DNA from: Gammaproteobacteria bacterium
Lineage (GTDB): Bacteria > Pseudomonadota > Gammaproteobacteria > Cardiobacteriales > Wohlfahrtiimonadaceae
Assembly: GCA_003864535.1 (NCBI GenBank)
Contig: BHEQ01000064.1
Span: 1 to 9,036, forward strand
Direction of reading: 5' to 3'
DNA length: 9,036 nucleotides
The translations under genes and the position numbers were made by a program. Under the pieces are notes generated by a model, which worked only from the letters and a program-made list of their open reading frames with translations, did not search any database and was not told the DNA's origin. Below, piece after piece: positions 1 through 6,369 of the stretch; within the stretch, counting starts at the first letter, position 1, and each line of letters starts with the position of its first letter.

Positions 1-123
1 TCCTTCGTTGTCTTGCGCTCCGTGCTCGATACCGCAATCAAAAATGGGCAAGATCCTTTGAATGCGCTCAGAGCTGTGGCTGAATATATTGTTCCTGAGA
101 AAGATTTAGTGGCTGCTGAGTAG
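1..123 (+). CDS. C-terminal fragment of an unidentified protein (runs off left edge)
   Basis: Frame 1 is open from the window edge to TAG at 121-123 and encodes 40 residues. The visible tail contains RSVLDTAIKNGQDPLNALRA and ends in KDLVAAE. The codons look like real coding sequence. The segment is too short to assign a family. The pattern of an RSV..TA..NG..P..ALR helix near a C-terminus is loosely reminiscent of some transposase tails, but that is only an impression. The stop lies 19 bp from the end of the convergent Sel1-repeat gene, with no obvious terminator between them. Confidence 0.55.
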   Translation, partial: SFVVLRSVLDTAIKNGQDPLNALRAVAEYIVPEKDLVAAE

Positions 124-134
124 TTACAGTAATC

Positions 135-234
135 TTTAAAGTTTAATACTTAGTCTCCGTTGGAAAAGGCGTACCTACTTGCCAATTAACTGATATTTCT
201 TGTGCTTCTGCTAATTGATCAGGCGTGAGATCTG
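135..234. repeat. 100-bp perfect direct repeat, copy 1 (3' end of Sel1 gene)
   Basis: This stretch is identical base for base to 1317-1416, an offset of 1182 bp. It covers the last 31 codons (92 coding bases including the stop codon) and 8 bp past the stop of the eight-repeat gene. Beyond position 234 the two copies diverge but stay alignable. Confidence 0.97.
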
Positions 235-1276
235 ATTTAAACTTGTCTCTATTTTTTTTGGCATCATTATCACCTTGGTTTGCCGCAAGACTAAATAAGG
301 CGTATGCAATCACTTTATTTTTAGGGATACCATCGCCATAGCCATACATTATGCCTAAATTATTTTGTGAACTTGCATAACCTTGATTTGCGGCTAATAA
401 ATACCAGTTAAGTGCTTCTTGTCTATTTTTAGGCACATCTTTACCATTGTCATACATCCAACCTAAATTATATTGTGCATTTGCAAGACCTTGATTTGCT
501 GCCAATAAATACCATTTAGCTGCTTCCTGTGAATTTTTCGGTACACCATAGCCATTGGCATACATTACGCCTAAATTATTTTGTGCATTTGCAAAACCTT
601 GGTTTGCTGCCAATAAATACCATTTAGCTGCTTCCTGTGCATTTTTCGGCACACCTTCATCATTGTCATACATCAAGCCTAAATTAAATTGCGCACTAGT
701 ATCTCCTTGGTTTGCTGCCAATAAATACCATTTAAATGCTTCTTGTTCATTTTTAGACACACCTTTACCATTGGCATGCATCAAGCCTAAATTAAATTGT
801 GCGTCAGCATAACCTTGAGTAGCTGCCAATAAATACCATTTAACTGCTTCTTGTAAATTTTGAGGAACACCTTCACCATTTTCATACATCGATCCTAAAC
901 TATTTTGTGCAGCGGCATAGCCTTGATTTGCTGCCAATAAATACCATTTAACCGCTTCTTGTACATTTTTAGGAACACCTTCGCCGCCGTCATACATCAT
1001 TCCTAAATTAAATTGAGCGTATGCGTCACCTTGATTTGCTGCCAATAAATGCCATTTAAATGCTTCTTCTGCATTTTTAGATACACCATAGCCATAGTTA
1101 TACATCACACCTAAATTAAATTGCGCGGCGGCATTACCCTCATTAGCACTTTCTTTAAATTCTTTCAAGGCAGTTGCATAATCTTCATTTTGATATGCTG
1201 CAAATCCTTTAGCAAAATCGGCATAAGCTGCATTTAAAGTTAATGAAATAATTATACTTAATAGTGTTTTTTTCAT
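143..1276 (-). CDS. Secreted Sel1-repeat protein, eight repeats
   Basis: This 377-residue protein has a Sec-type signal peptide: a Lys-rich N-terminus, a hydrophobic core around residues 5-15, and likely cleavage after Ala-Tyr-Ala at about residue 19. A short helical segment follows, then eight consecutive 36-residue Sel1-like repeats (about residues 45-332). Their consensus is NQG.A.AQ.NLG.MY..G.GVPKN.QEA.KWYLLAA. Residues 333-377 form a capping tail with LTPDQLAEAQEI. Sel1 repeats are alpha-alpha solenoids of the TPR superfamily that normally bind proteins; the partner here is unknown. The start is supported by AAGAGAAA a few bases upstream of the ATG, the same leader as in the upstream paralogue. 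The gene lies 48 bp downstream of that paralogue and is probably co-transcribed with it. A periplasmic or outer-membrane-associated location is inferred from the signal peptide. Confidence 0.93.
   Translation of the reverse strand: MKKTLLSIIISLTLNAAYADFAKGFAAYQNEDYATALKEFKESANEGNAAAQFNLGVMYNYGYGVSKNAEEAFKWHLLAANQGDAYAQFNLGMMYDGGEGVPKNVQEAVKWYLLAANQGYAAAQNSLGSMYENGEGVPQNLQEAVKWYLLAATQGYADAQFNLGLMHANGKGVSKNEQEAFKWYLLAANQGDTSAQFNLGLMYDNDEGVPKNAQEAAKWYLLAANQGFANAQNNLGVMYANGYGVPKNSQEAAKWYLLAANQGLANAQYNLGWMYDNGKDVPKNRQEALNWYLLAANQGYASSQNNLGIMYGYGDGIPKNKVIAYALFSLAANQGDNDAKKNRDKFKSDLTPDQLAEAQEISVNWQVGTPFPTETKY
281..1144 (-). repeat. Eight tandem 108-bp coding repeats (Sel1 units)
   Basis: The eight 36-residue Sel1 units are encoded by back-to-back 108-bp units with strong DNA similarity. 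The plus-strand motif GCCAATAAATACCATTTA recurs nearly every 108 bp. Such an array can gain or lose whole units by slippage or recombination without breaking the frame. No unit is identical throughout to its neighbour. Confidence 0.9.
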
Positions 1277-1292
1277 ATTATTTCTCTTATTT

Positions 1293-1309
1293 ATGAATGA
1301 ATGAATGAA
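1293..1309. repeat. ATGA tetranucleotide microrepeat, four units
   Basis: ATGA is repeated four times plus one base, in the 48-bp gap between the two Sel1 genes. It lies about 17-33 bases upstream of the start codon of the downstream gene and just 5' of its AAGAGAAA ribosome-binding region. Confidence 0.8.
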
Positions 1310-1316
1310 AGTAATA

Positions 1317-1416
1317 TTTAAAGTTTAATACTTAGTCTCCGTTGGAAAAGGCGTACCTACTTGCCAATTAACTGATATTTCTTGTGCTTCTGCTAATTGA
1401 TCAGGCGTGAGATCTG
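1317..1416. repeat. 100-bp perfect direct repeat, copy 2 (3' end of upstream Sel1 gene)
   Basis: This is the second copy of the repeat at 135-234. It covers the last codons and the bases just beyond the stop of the four-repeat gene. Recombination between the copies would remove one gene's worth of DNA and leave a single intact Sel1 gene. Confidence 0.97.
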
Positions 1417-2035
1417 GCTTAAGATTGTCTTTATTTTTTTTGGCATTACTATCACCTTTTGCCTCTGAGAGGATATATAAAACATATGCAAGTACTTTAT
1501 TTTCAGATACACATTGACCGCTTTCATACATCCAGCCTAAATTATTCTGTGCTGCTGCATCTCCTTGATTTGCTGCTAAACTAAGCCATTTAAACGCTTC
1601 TTGTATATTTTTAGATACACCTCGACCACTTTCATACATTACGCCTAAATTAAATTGTGAGACTGCATCTCCCTGATTTGCTGCCAATACATACCATTTA
1701 ACGGCTTCTTGTGGATTTTTAGGCACGCTATCACCCTTGCGATATATCTGTCCTAAATTAAATTGTGCGAATACATATCCTTGATTCGCTGCTAATAAAT
1801 ACCATTTAACTGCTTCTTGTGCATCTTTAACCACTCCTTCACCAATTTGATACATAGAGCCTAAATTATATTGTGCTATTGCATCACCTCTATCAGCTCT
1901 TTCTTTAAGTTCTTTCAATGCTGGTTCATAATATCCATTGTCATAATTGTCATATGCAGCTAAGGCTTGATTAATGACTGAATTATTAGTATTTAAAGCA
2001 GCATTTACAATTGAGCTCAAAAGTTTTTTTTTCAT
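1325..2035 (-). CDS. Sel1-repeat protein, four repeats, degenerate signal peptide
   Basis: This 236-residue paralogue of the downstream gene has four Sel1-like repeats (about residues 48-191) and the same C-terminal cap, identical in its last 30 residues. Its N-terminus starts MKKKLLSS like a signal peptide. However, residues 9-25 are rich in Asn, Thr and Ala and lack a continuous hydrophobic core, so export by Sec looks doubtful. The start codon is followed by nine A residues (plus-strand T run 2024-2032). The leader AAGAGAAATAAT before the ATG matches the leader of the paralogue, so both ends of the gene were duplicated. The last repeat has Cys at the usual Gly/Asp position (GQCVSEN). It is probably the first gene of a two-gene operon read from the 2036-2265 spacer. 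Its binding partner is unknown. Confidence 0.9.
   Translation of the reverse strand: MKKKLLSSIVNAALNTNNSVINQALAAYDNYDNGYYEPALKELKERADRGDAIAQYNLGSMYQIGEGVVKDAQEAVKWYLLAANQGYVFAQFNLGQIYRKGDSVPKNPQEAVKWYVLAANQGDAVSQFNLGVMYESGRGVSKNIQEAFKWLSLAANQGDAAAQNNLGWMYESGQCVSENKVLAYVLYILSEAKGDSNAKKNKDNLKPDLTPDQLAEAQEISVNWQVGTPFPTETKY
1463..1894 (-). repeat. Four tandem 108-bp coding repeats (Sel1 units)
   Basis: Four 36-residue Sel1 units are encoded in tandem with a 108-bp period. They are more diverged from each other than those in the downstream gene. The fourth unit departs most and leads into the conserved C-terminal cap. Confidence 0.85.
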
Positions 2036-2265
2036 ATTATTTCTCTTAGTTGTGAATCGTTGTGATTAGCGGTGAATGTTGCAAGCTATCTATTGGGCTT
2101 AAGCTAGTGTAACAACTTATGCTTATCATTAAAAATAAATAGCTAGATTAATACAATTAATTAGTTATACTGATTAAAGGTCATATTTTAATTTAGAGTA
2201 AATTTGATAAGACCTTATACATAATAAATATATAACTAAATAACTAATCAAATGGAGAGTAAATC
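2036..2265. promoter_or_regulatory. Divergent promoter region, Sel1 operon / aldehyde dehydrogenase
   Basis: This is 230 bp of AT-rich non-coding DNA between divergent genes. For the dehydrogenase, TTGATA at 2204-2209 is a possible -35, followed by several TA-rich -10 candidates between 2225 and 2236; no pair has ideal spacing. GGAGAG at 2254-2259 is a good ribosome-binding site for the ATG at 2266. On the minus strand TTGTTA and TAGATA, 17 bp apart, form a weak candidate promoter for the Sel1 genes. I found no clear operator. Promoter positions are guesses; the ribosome-binding site is solid. Confidence 0.5.
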
Positions 2266-3780
2266 ATGATTTATCATGCACCTAATACAGAAAATGCTAT
2301 TGTTAATTTTAAACCGCGCTATGAAAATTTTATTGGAGGAGAGTGGGTTAAGCCGTTAAATGGTAAATATTTTAAAAATACGAGCCCAATTGATCTATCT
2401 TTAATTTGTGAGATACCCCAATCTGATGAGAAAGATATTGCATTGGCGATTAAAGCTGCCACGCTTGCGTTTGCAAGTTATAGTCAAATGAGCGTTCAGG
2501 CACGTAGTGAGCTCTTACTCAAGATTGCTGATCGCTTGGAGCAAAATATTGAAATACTCGCCGTTGCCGAAACATGGGATAACGGTAAGCCGATTCGTGA
2601 GACACTGAACGCGGATATTCCACTCGCAGTTGATCATTTTCGCTATTTTGCGGGGGTTATTCGTGCGGAAGAGGGCGCAGCTACTGAGATTAACCCAGAG
2701 TTGCTTGTAATTCATATAAAAGAGCCAATTGGTGTTGTCGGGCAAATAATCCCTTGGAACTTCCCAATTCTAATGGCAGTTTGGAAATTAGCACCTGCAT
2801 TAGCCGCTGGTTGCACGGTGGTCTTAAAACCTGCCGAACAAACGCCTGCATCTATTTTGATCTTAATGGAATTGATCCAAGATATTTTACCTAAAGGTGT
2901 GGTAAATGTTGTTAATGGTCTCGGTGAAGAGGCAGGACAAGCGTTAGCGACTGCTGATGGAATTGCGAAACTTGCCTTTACAGGCTCGACCGCAATTGGG
3001 CAGCATATCTTAAAATGTGCCGCAGAACGCCTGATTCCATCGACGATAGAACTCGGTGGAAAATCACCAAATGTTTTCTTTGCGGATATTTTTGAGCACG
3101 AACCTGAATATTTAGATAAAGCAATTGAAGGCGTTGTTTTAGGATTTTTCAATCAAGGTGAAGTCTGTACTTGCCCGTCACGGGTTTTGGTTCAAGAATC
3201 AATCGCAGAAAAATTTATCGAAAAAGTGATTGAAAAAACTAAAACGATTAAGCATGGTAATCCACTCGATACCACGACGCTTATTGGGGCTATGGCATCA
3301 GAAGAGCAGTTTGATCGGGTTACTAACTATCTTAATATTGCCAAAAATGAAAATATGGATATTTTATTTGGGGGCAATGTGATCAAGCTTGAGGGCTATA
3401 ATGGGTATTATATTGAGCCTACAATTATTAAAGGTACGAATGATATGCGTCTTTTCCAAGAAGAGATTTTTGGACCTGTAATTGTGATCGCAACTTTTAA
3501 AGATGAGGCGGAGGCATTGAAAATTGCAAATGACACAATTTATGGATTAGGTAGTGGTGTTTGGACGCGTGATTTTAATCGCATCTGGCGGATGGCAAAA
3601 GGAATTCAAGCAGGACGGGTTTGGGTAAATTGCTACCACGTTTATCCTGCTCATGTTGCTTTTGGAGGCTACAAAAAATCTGGCATTGGGCGTGAAACAC
3701 ATAAAATGACCCTTGGTGCGTATTCAAATGTCAAAGCAATCCTGATCTCTCAGGATGTTAAACCAACTGGCTTATATTAA
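2266..3780 (+). CDS. aldB: NAD(P)-dependent aldehyde dehydrogenase, AldB/ExaC type
   Basis: This 504-residue protein is full length for the family and oxidises aldehydes, probably acetaldehyde or other short-chain aldehydes, to acids in the cytoplasm. The Rossmann cofactor domain shows IIPWNFP with Asn165, Lys188 in VVLKPAEQTP, and FTGSTAIG around 239-245. The general base Glu262 lies in ELGGKSPN, and the nucleophile Cys301 in FFNQGEVCTCPSR. The segments ETWDNGKPIRET, DHFRYFAG, NCYHVYPAH and FGGYKKSGIGRETHKM are typical of E. coli AldB and pseudomonad ExaC. The choice between these two names, and between NAD and NADP, cannot be settled from the sequence; aldB is used as the closest recognised symbol. 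The start is supported by GGAGAG eight bases upstream. It stands alone with no alcohol dehydrogenase or regulator beside it and converges on pepT. Confidence 0.95.
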   Translation: MIYHAPNTENAIVNFKPRYENFIGGEWVKPLNGKYFKNTSPIDLSLICEIPQSDEKDIALAIKAATLAFASYSQMSVQARSELLLKIADRLEQNIEILAVAETWDNGKPIRETLNADIPLAVDHFRYFAGVIRAEEGAATEINPELLVIHIKEPIGVVGQIIPWNFPILMAVWKLAPALAAGCTVVLKPAEQTPASILILMELIQDILPKGVVNVVNGLGEEAGQALATADGIAKLAFTGSTAIGQHILKCAAERLIPSTIELGGKSPNVFFADIFEHEPEYLDKAIEGVVLGFFNQGEVCTCPSRVLVQESIAEKFIEKVIEKTKTIKHGNPLDTTTLIGAMASEEQFDRVTNYLNIAKNENMDILFGGNVIKLEGYNGYYIEPTIIKGTNDMRLFQEEIFGPVIVIATFKDEAEALKIANDTIYGLGSGVWTRDFNRIWRMAKGIQAGRVWVNCYHVYPAHVAFGGYKKSGIGRETHKMTLGAYSNVKAILISQDVKPTGLY

Positions 3781-3804
3781 TTTATATGCTTGTTAATTAA
3801 CATA

Positions 3805-5073
3805 TTAATTAAAATCATTTGAGCGAGCAGCGAGCATACAAATAGACTTAGTTAGCTCAAATGATTTAACAAATGCACTTATAGGTAAAAACTCAAAGCA
3901 CGAATGAAAATTATGCGCACCTGTAAAATAATTAGGCGTAATCAAACCGCGTGGTGATAACGCAGAACCATCGGTACCGCCGCGCATAGGGATGATATTA
4001 GGCTTAATATTTAAACTTGCCATCGCACTTAGAAGTAGGTCGATTGAAGGGTGAGAATTATCTTTAATCGAATTACTAATATTGCCGTAAATATCAGTAA
4101 TCACATAACTAATTTGCGCCCGTGGATGACGTGCTTGCGTTAATTTTACCGCTTGTGCAAAAAAATCTTTACGCGCATTAAATCCAATCAGATCAAAATC
4201 ACGGATTGATATTTTTAAGTTTGCCGTACTTTGATTCGCATTGATATCATTAAACCAGAAATAACCTTCGCGCCCTTCTGTGTGTTCAGGAGTATCATGA
4301 CGATCAAAATATCCCATTAAATCATGCATAACGCGGATAGGATTGACTAATACATTTTTAGCCGACATTGGATGCGCGGTAATTCCTGTGATATTAACCT
4401 CAATAGAAGCTCCATTAAAAGTCTCATAAACCACCTCGCCAAGCTCACAGCAATCAATAGTATACGCAAAATCTGGCTTAAAACGGGTTAGATCAAGTAT
4501 TTTAGAACCGCGCAGACCAATCTCTTCATCAGGTACAAAGGCGACATAAATATCACAAGTAGTGCAAGGGTTAGCTTTAAGGCTCGCTAAAAGCTCCATA
4601 ATCACCGTGATTGCCGCTTTATTATCCGCCCCAAGTACGCTTGTTCCATCAGAAAAAATAATATCTTCATGCATATATTTTAATATTTCAGGGTGTGCTT
4701 TTGTTTTTAACCAGATATCTTGCTCATGATTAAGACAAAGATCATCTCCTTTAAAATTAATTATTTGAGGTTTAATATCAGCAGATAAACCTACATCTAC
4801 CGTATCAAGATGCGCCACAAATCCAATTTTAGGAGTATTTGCCGCAGGTGTATTTTGGAGAGGAGCGCGTTTAACCGCAGTTAAAGAGCCATTTTGATCA
4901 ATATGAATCTCTTCTAATCCATATTGTGCTAATTCCTGCGCCAATAAGCTTGCCAGAGTGATTTGACCTGCGCTTGTTGGAATAGTATTACTCATACTAT
5001 CACTTTGACTTGAGATGGCAAGGTAGCGAAAAAATCGATTACTTAGCTGTGTTTGGATATTTTCTAATCCCAT
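3805..5073 (-). CDS. pepT: Peptidase T (tripeptide aminopeptidase, M20B zinc peptidase)
   Basis: This 422-residue cytoplasmic dizinc peptidase removes the N-terminal residue of tripeptides. The E. coli enzyme has about 408 residues. Metal and catalytic residues are all in place: His88 and Asp90 in FVAHLDTVD, Asp150 in VLGADNKAA, Glu183 and Glu184 in VPDEEIGLRG, Asp207 in YTIDCCE, and His390 in GAHNFHS. The lid or dimerisation domain occupies about residues 215-330, including TAHPMSAKN. RGGTDGSALS near residue 365 is the typical substrate-binding loop. The N-terminus is extended slightly (SDSMSNTIPTSAGQ region as in the family). AAGGGG (plus-strand 5081-5086) lies seven bases before the ATG and supports this start. 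It is a single gene, divergent from sufU and convergent with the dehydrogenase. Confidence 0.97.
   Translation of the reverse strand: MGLENIQTQLSNRFFRYLAISSQSDSMSNTIPTSAGQITLASLLAQELAQYGLEEIHIDQNGSLTAVKRAPLQNTPAANTPKIGFVAHLDTVDVGLSADIKPQIINFKGDDLCLNHEQDIWLKTKAHPEILKYMHEDIIFSDGTSVLGADNKAAITVIMELLASLKANPCTTCDIYVAFVPDEEIGLRGSKILDLTRFKPDFAYTIDCCELGEVVYETFNGASIEVNITGITAHPMSAKNVLVNPIRVMHDLMGYFDRHDTPEHTEGREGYFWFNDINANQSTANLKISIRDFDLIGFNARKDFFAQAVKLTQARHPRAQISYVITDIYGNISNSIKDNSHPSIDLLLSAMASLNIKPNIIPMRGGTDGSALSPRGLITPNYFTGAHNFHSCFEFLPISAFVKSFELTKSICMLAARSNDFN
3812..3867 (-). terminator. 13-bp inverted repeat overlapping the 3' end of pepT, possible terminator
   Basis: AAATCATTTGAGC at 3812-3824 and GCTCAAATGATTT at 3855-3867 are perfect inverse complements separated by 30 bases. 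They lie inside the last codons of pepT. Read on the minus strand, the hairpin is followed at once by TTTTAATTAATA, which resembles a short U tract. The long loop and the position inside coding sequence make it an atypical terminator. The adjacent AT-only palindrome at 3792-3810 (TTAATTAA twice) may help end transcription from the dehydrogenase side. Confidence 0.4.
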
Positions 5074-5100
5074 TATAAAACCCCTTTGTTTGGTTAATTT

Positions 5101-5135
5101 AATAAAACTGCAAGCCTTGAAAAGTATAATTTATA
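5101..5135. repeat. 35-bp imperfect direct repeat, copy 1
   Basis: By hand alignment 27 of 35 positions match the copy at 5189-5223. The best-conserved core is CAAGCCTT followed by an AAAA..T.TAATTTA segment. It lies 27-61 bases upstream of the pepT start. Confidence 0.6.
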
Positions 5136-5146
5136 AAGTAATTGGA

Positions 5147-5162
5147 ATTATACCTTTAATTC
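5147..5162 (-). promoter_or_regulatory. Palindrome AATTATACCTTTAATT with -10 hexamer facing pepT
   Basis: The sequence is AATTATA, CC, then TTTAATT, a 7-2-7 palindrome with one mismatch. Read on the minus strand it gives GGTATAATT, so a perfect TATAAT hexamer (5148-5153) faces pepT and would put the transcript start near 5141. No good -35 element is seen 16-18 bp further out, so the promoter may need an activator, or this may be a repressor site. Confidence 0.4.
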
Positions 5163-5188
5163 TGCATGGTGATTAATTTTACTCTTTT

Positions 5189-5223
5189 AACAAAATTACA
5201 AGCCTTAGAAAATCTAATTTACA
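5189..5223. repeat. 35-bp imperfect direct repeat, copy 2
   Basis: This is the partner of 5101-5135, offset by 88 bp, sharing CAAGCCTT and TAATTTA. It could be a trace of local duplication or a pair of protein-binding sites. Confidence 0.6.
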
Positions 5224-5326
5224 GATATAGCCGCACAGATACACACTATATTAAATTCACATTTAATCAATACATTAACTCTGCAAAAACGCTACAAAGT
5301 AGCTATAAAAATAATTAATTAAAAAA

Positions 5327-5342
5327 ATTATACCTATAATTA
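5327..5342 (+). promoter_or_regulatory. Perfect palindrome AATTATACCTATAATT with -10 hexamer facing sufU
   Basis: AATTATA and TATAATT flank CC as a perfect 7-2-7 inverted repeat. It differs by one base from the element at 5147-5162. TATAAT at 5335-5340 faces sufU, 54 bases before its ATG, and a start near 5347 would fit. No convincing -35 hexamer is present. The symmetry and the second copy beside pepT suggest a shared DNA-binding regulator, which I cannot name. Confidence 0.4.
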
Positions 5343-5394
5343 GTGAATGTGGATAAAATAGCACCAATTTAGTACTAATTAGATAATTCACATT

Positions 5395-5862
5395 ATGATA
5401 AATTCAGATCTTCAATCTTTATATCAAGAAGTAATTCTTGACCATAATAAACGCCCACGCAACTTTAGAGTTATTGATCCTGCCAGCAGTATGGCGCGTG
5501 GACATAATCCACTTTGTGGGGATCAAATTCAAATATATATTAATATGAAAGACGATATAATTTTAGATGTTTCTTTTCAGGGGCAAGGTTGTGCAATTTC
5601 AACAGCATCTGCCTCACTCATGACTGATGCGGTAAAAGGCAAATCTATCCAAGCGATTAAATTGATTTTTGATGAGTTTCATCAAGCAGTTACTCAAGAT
5701 AATATTGATATCAACCTAGACAAACAACAACAAATCTTAGGGCGTTTGATGATTTTGACAGGAGTTAAAAAATATCCTTCAAGGGTTAAATGTGCAACTC
5801 TTGCATGGCATGCATTACAAGCTGCTATCGTCAAGCAAAGCGAACCTGTTAAAACAGAATAA
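5395..5862 (+). CDS. sufU: SufU/NifU-family iron-sulfur cluster assembly protein
   Basis: This 155-residue protein has the SufU/IscU fold. In SUF systems SufU accepts sulfur from the cysteine desulfurase SufS and passes it to cluster assembly. The family signature is clear throughout: LYQEVILDHNKRPRNF at residues 9-24, GHNPLCGD with Cys41 and Asp43, GCAISTASASLM with Cys66, and YPSRVKCATLAWHALQAA with Cys133. These three Cys and one Asp are the expected zinc/sulfur-transfer ligands, and all are present. The insert between the GCAIS motif and the KYPSR motif is of SufU type, longer than in IscU. No clear Shine-Dalgarno precedes the ATG, so the start rests on family alignment. sufT follows 23 bp later. 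The usual partners sufBCDS are not next to it; pepT lies upstream in the other direction. Confidence 0.95.
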   Translation: MINSDLQSLYQEVILDHNKRPRNFRVIDPASSMARGHNPLCGDQIQIYINMKDDIILDVSFQGQGCAISTASASLMTDAVKGKSIQAIKLIFDEFHQAVTQDNIDINLDKQQQILGRLMILTGVKKYPSRVKCATLAWHALQAAIVKQSEPVKTE

Positions 5863-5885
5863 TTTAATAATAAATTGGACATCAC

Positions 5886-6302
5886 ATGAATACACAAGAA
5901 TCTCAAAACACAAATCCACCTCAAGATCCTAATTATCCACAAGTTTTCTTTTCTGAAGCAATTAAAACTTATGATGAGACTTATATTAGTGAATTAACCA
6001 CGGCAATAATTACCGCAATTAAACAAGTTTATGATCCTGAAATTCCTGTAGATATTTATGAATTAGGGCTTATCTACGTGATTGAATATTTAGATTTAAC
6101 CCCAAATATGATTAAAGTAAAGATCGATATGACCTTAACCGCCCCTGGCTGCCCTGTTGCAGGCTCAATGCCTGAGTGGGTTGCCAATGCAGTTAATGCA
6201 ATGCCAGAAATTGAGGACTGCTTAGTCGACCTAGTTTGGGAGCCTTTTTGGACTCCAGAACGTATGTCTTTACGGGCTAAATTGGAACTTAATATGTTTT
6301 AG
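5886..6302 (+). CDS. sufT: SufT, DUF59/MIP18-family iron-sulfur assembly factor
   Basis: This 138-residue protein has a low-complexity Asn/Gln/Pro-rich N-terminus (residues 1-18) and then a DUF59 (MIP18-like) domain. Hallmarks are YDPEIPVDIYELGLIY around residues 49-64 and MTLTAPGCP with the conserved Cys89. The C-terminal part VWEPFWTPERMS is typical of the SufT branch found beside suf genes. SufT proteins help maturation of Fe-S enzymes; their exact step is not fixed. The gene follows sufU by 23 bp on the same strand and is almost certainly co-transcribed. The ribosome-binding signal is weak (TTGGAC about eight bases before the ATG). Confidence 0.93.
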   Translation: MNTQESQNTNPPQDPNYPQVFFSEAIKTYDETYISELTTAIITAIKQVYDPEIPVDIYELGLIYVIEYLDLTPNMIKVKIDMTLTAPGCPVAGSMPEWVANAVNAMPEIEDCLVDLVWEPFWTPERMSLRAKLELNMF

Positions 6303-6309
6303 CGTTACA

Positions 6310-6334
6310 ATACCATCCAATACCTAGCCATACC
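6310..6334. repeat. Three ATACC pentamers at exact 10-bp spacing
   Basis: ATACC occurs at 6310-6314, 6320-6324 and 6330-6334, one helical turn apart, in the gap between sufT and the DUF2059 gene. The spacing places the motifs on the same face of the helix. A binding function is a guess. Confidence 0.45.
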
Positions 6335-6369
6335 CTAAGACTATTGTGATGATTAAAAGAGAAGCTGAC

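Larger units (their letters stand above)
5074..5394. promoter_or_regulatory. Divergent intergenic region pepT / sufU with paired repeats
   Basis: This is 321 bp of very AT-rich non-coding DNA. It holds two imperfect 35-bp direct repeats (5101-5135 and 5189-5223) and two related 16-bp palindromes (5147-5162 and 5327-5342), each described separately. Apart from these I see no small gene or structured RNA. The pepT side has a good ribosome-binding site. The sufU side lacks a recognisable one. Confidence 0.6.

Noticed and set aside
555..812. Plus-strand reading frame of 85 codons opposite the eight-repeat Sel1 gene
   Set aside because: It is the mirror of the 108-bp coding repeats: its protein repeats with the same 36-residue period only because the Sel1 DNA does. 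It has no ribosome-binding site.
281..1144. Regular repeats considered as a CRISPR-like or satellite array
   Set aside because: The 108-bp period encodes Sel1 units in one open frame, and there are no spacers between conserved repeats.
2515..3152. Two minus-strand reading frames opposite the aldehyde dehydrogenase gene
   Set aside because: They lie fully within a well-supported conserved gene and show no recognisable domain or start signal.
5327..5342. Fur or IscR binding site before sufU
   Set aside because: The palindrome does not match the GATAATGATAAT-like Fur box or either IscR consensus as I know them, so it was left unnamed.
5694..5942. Minus-strand reading frame across the sufU end and sufT start
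   Set aside because: It is antisense to two clear suf genes and has a biased, meaningless composition.
6346..6369. Upstream GTG/ATG starts for the DUF2059-like gene
   Set aside because: They lack a ribosome-binding site and would place charged residues before an otherwise normal signal peptide. AAAAGAGAAG points to ATG 6370.
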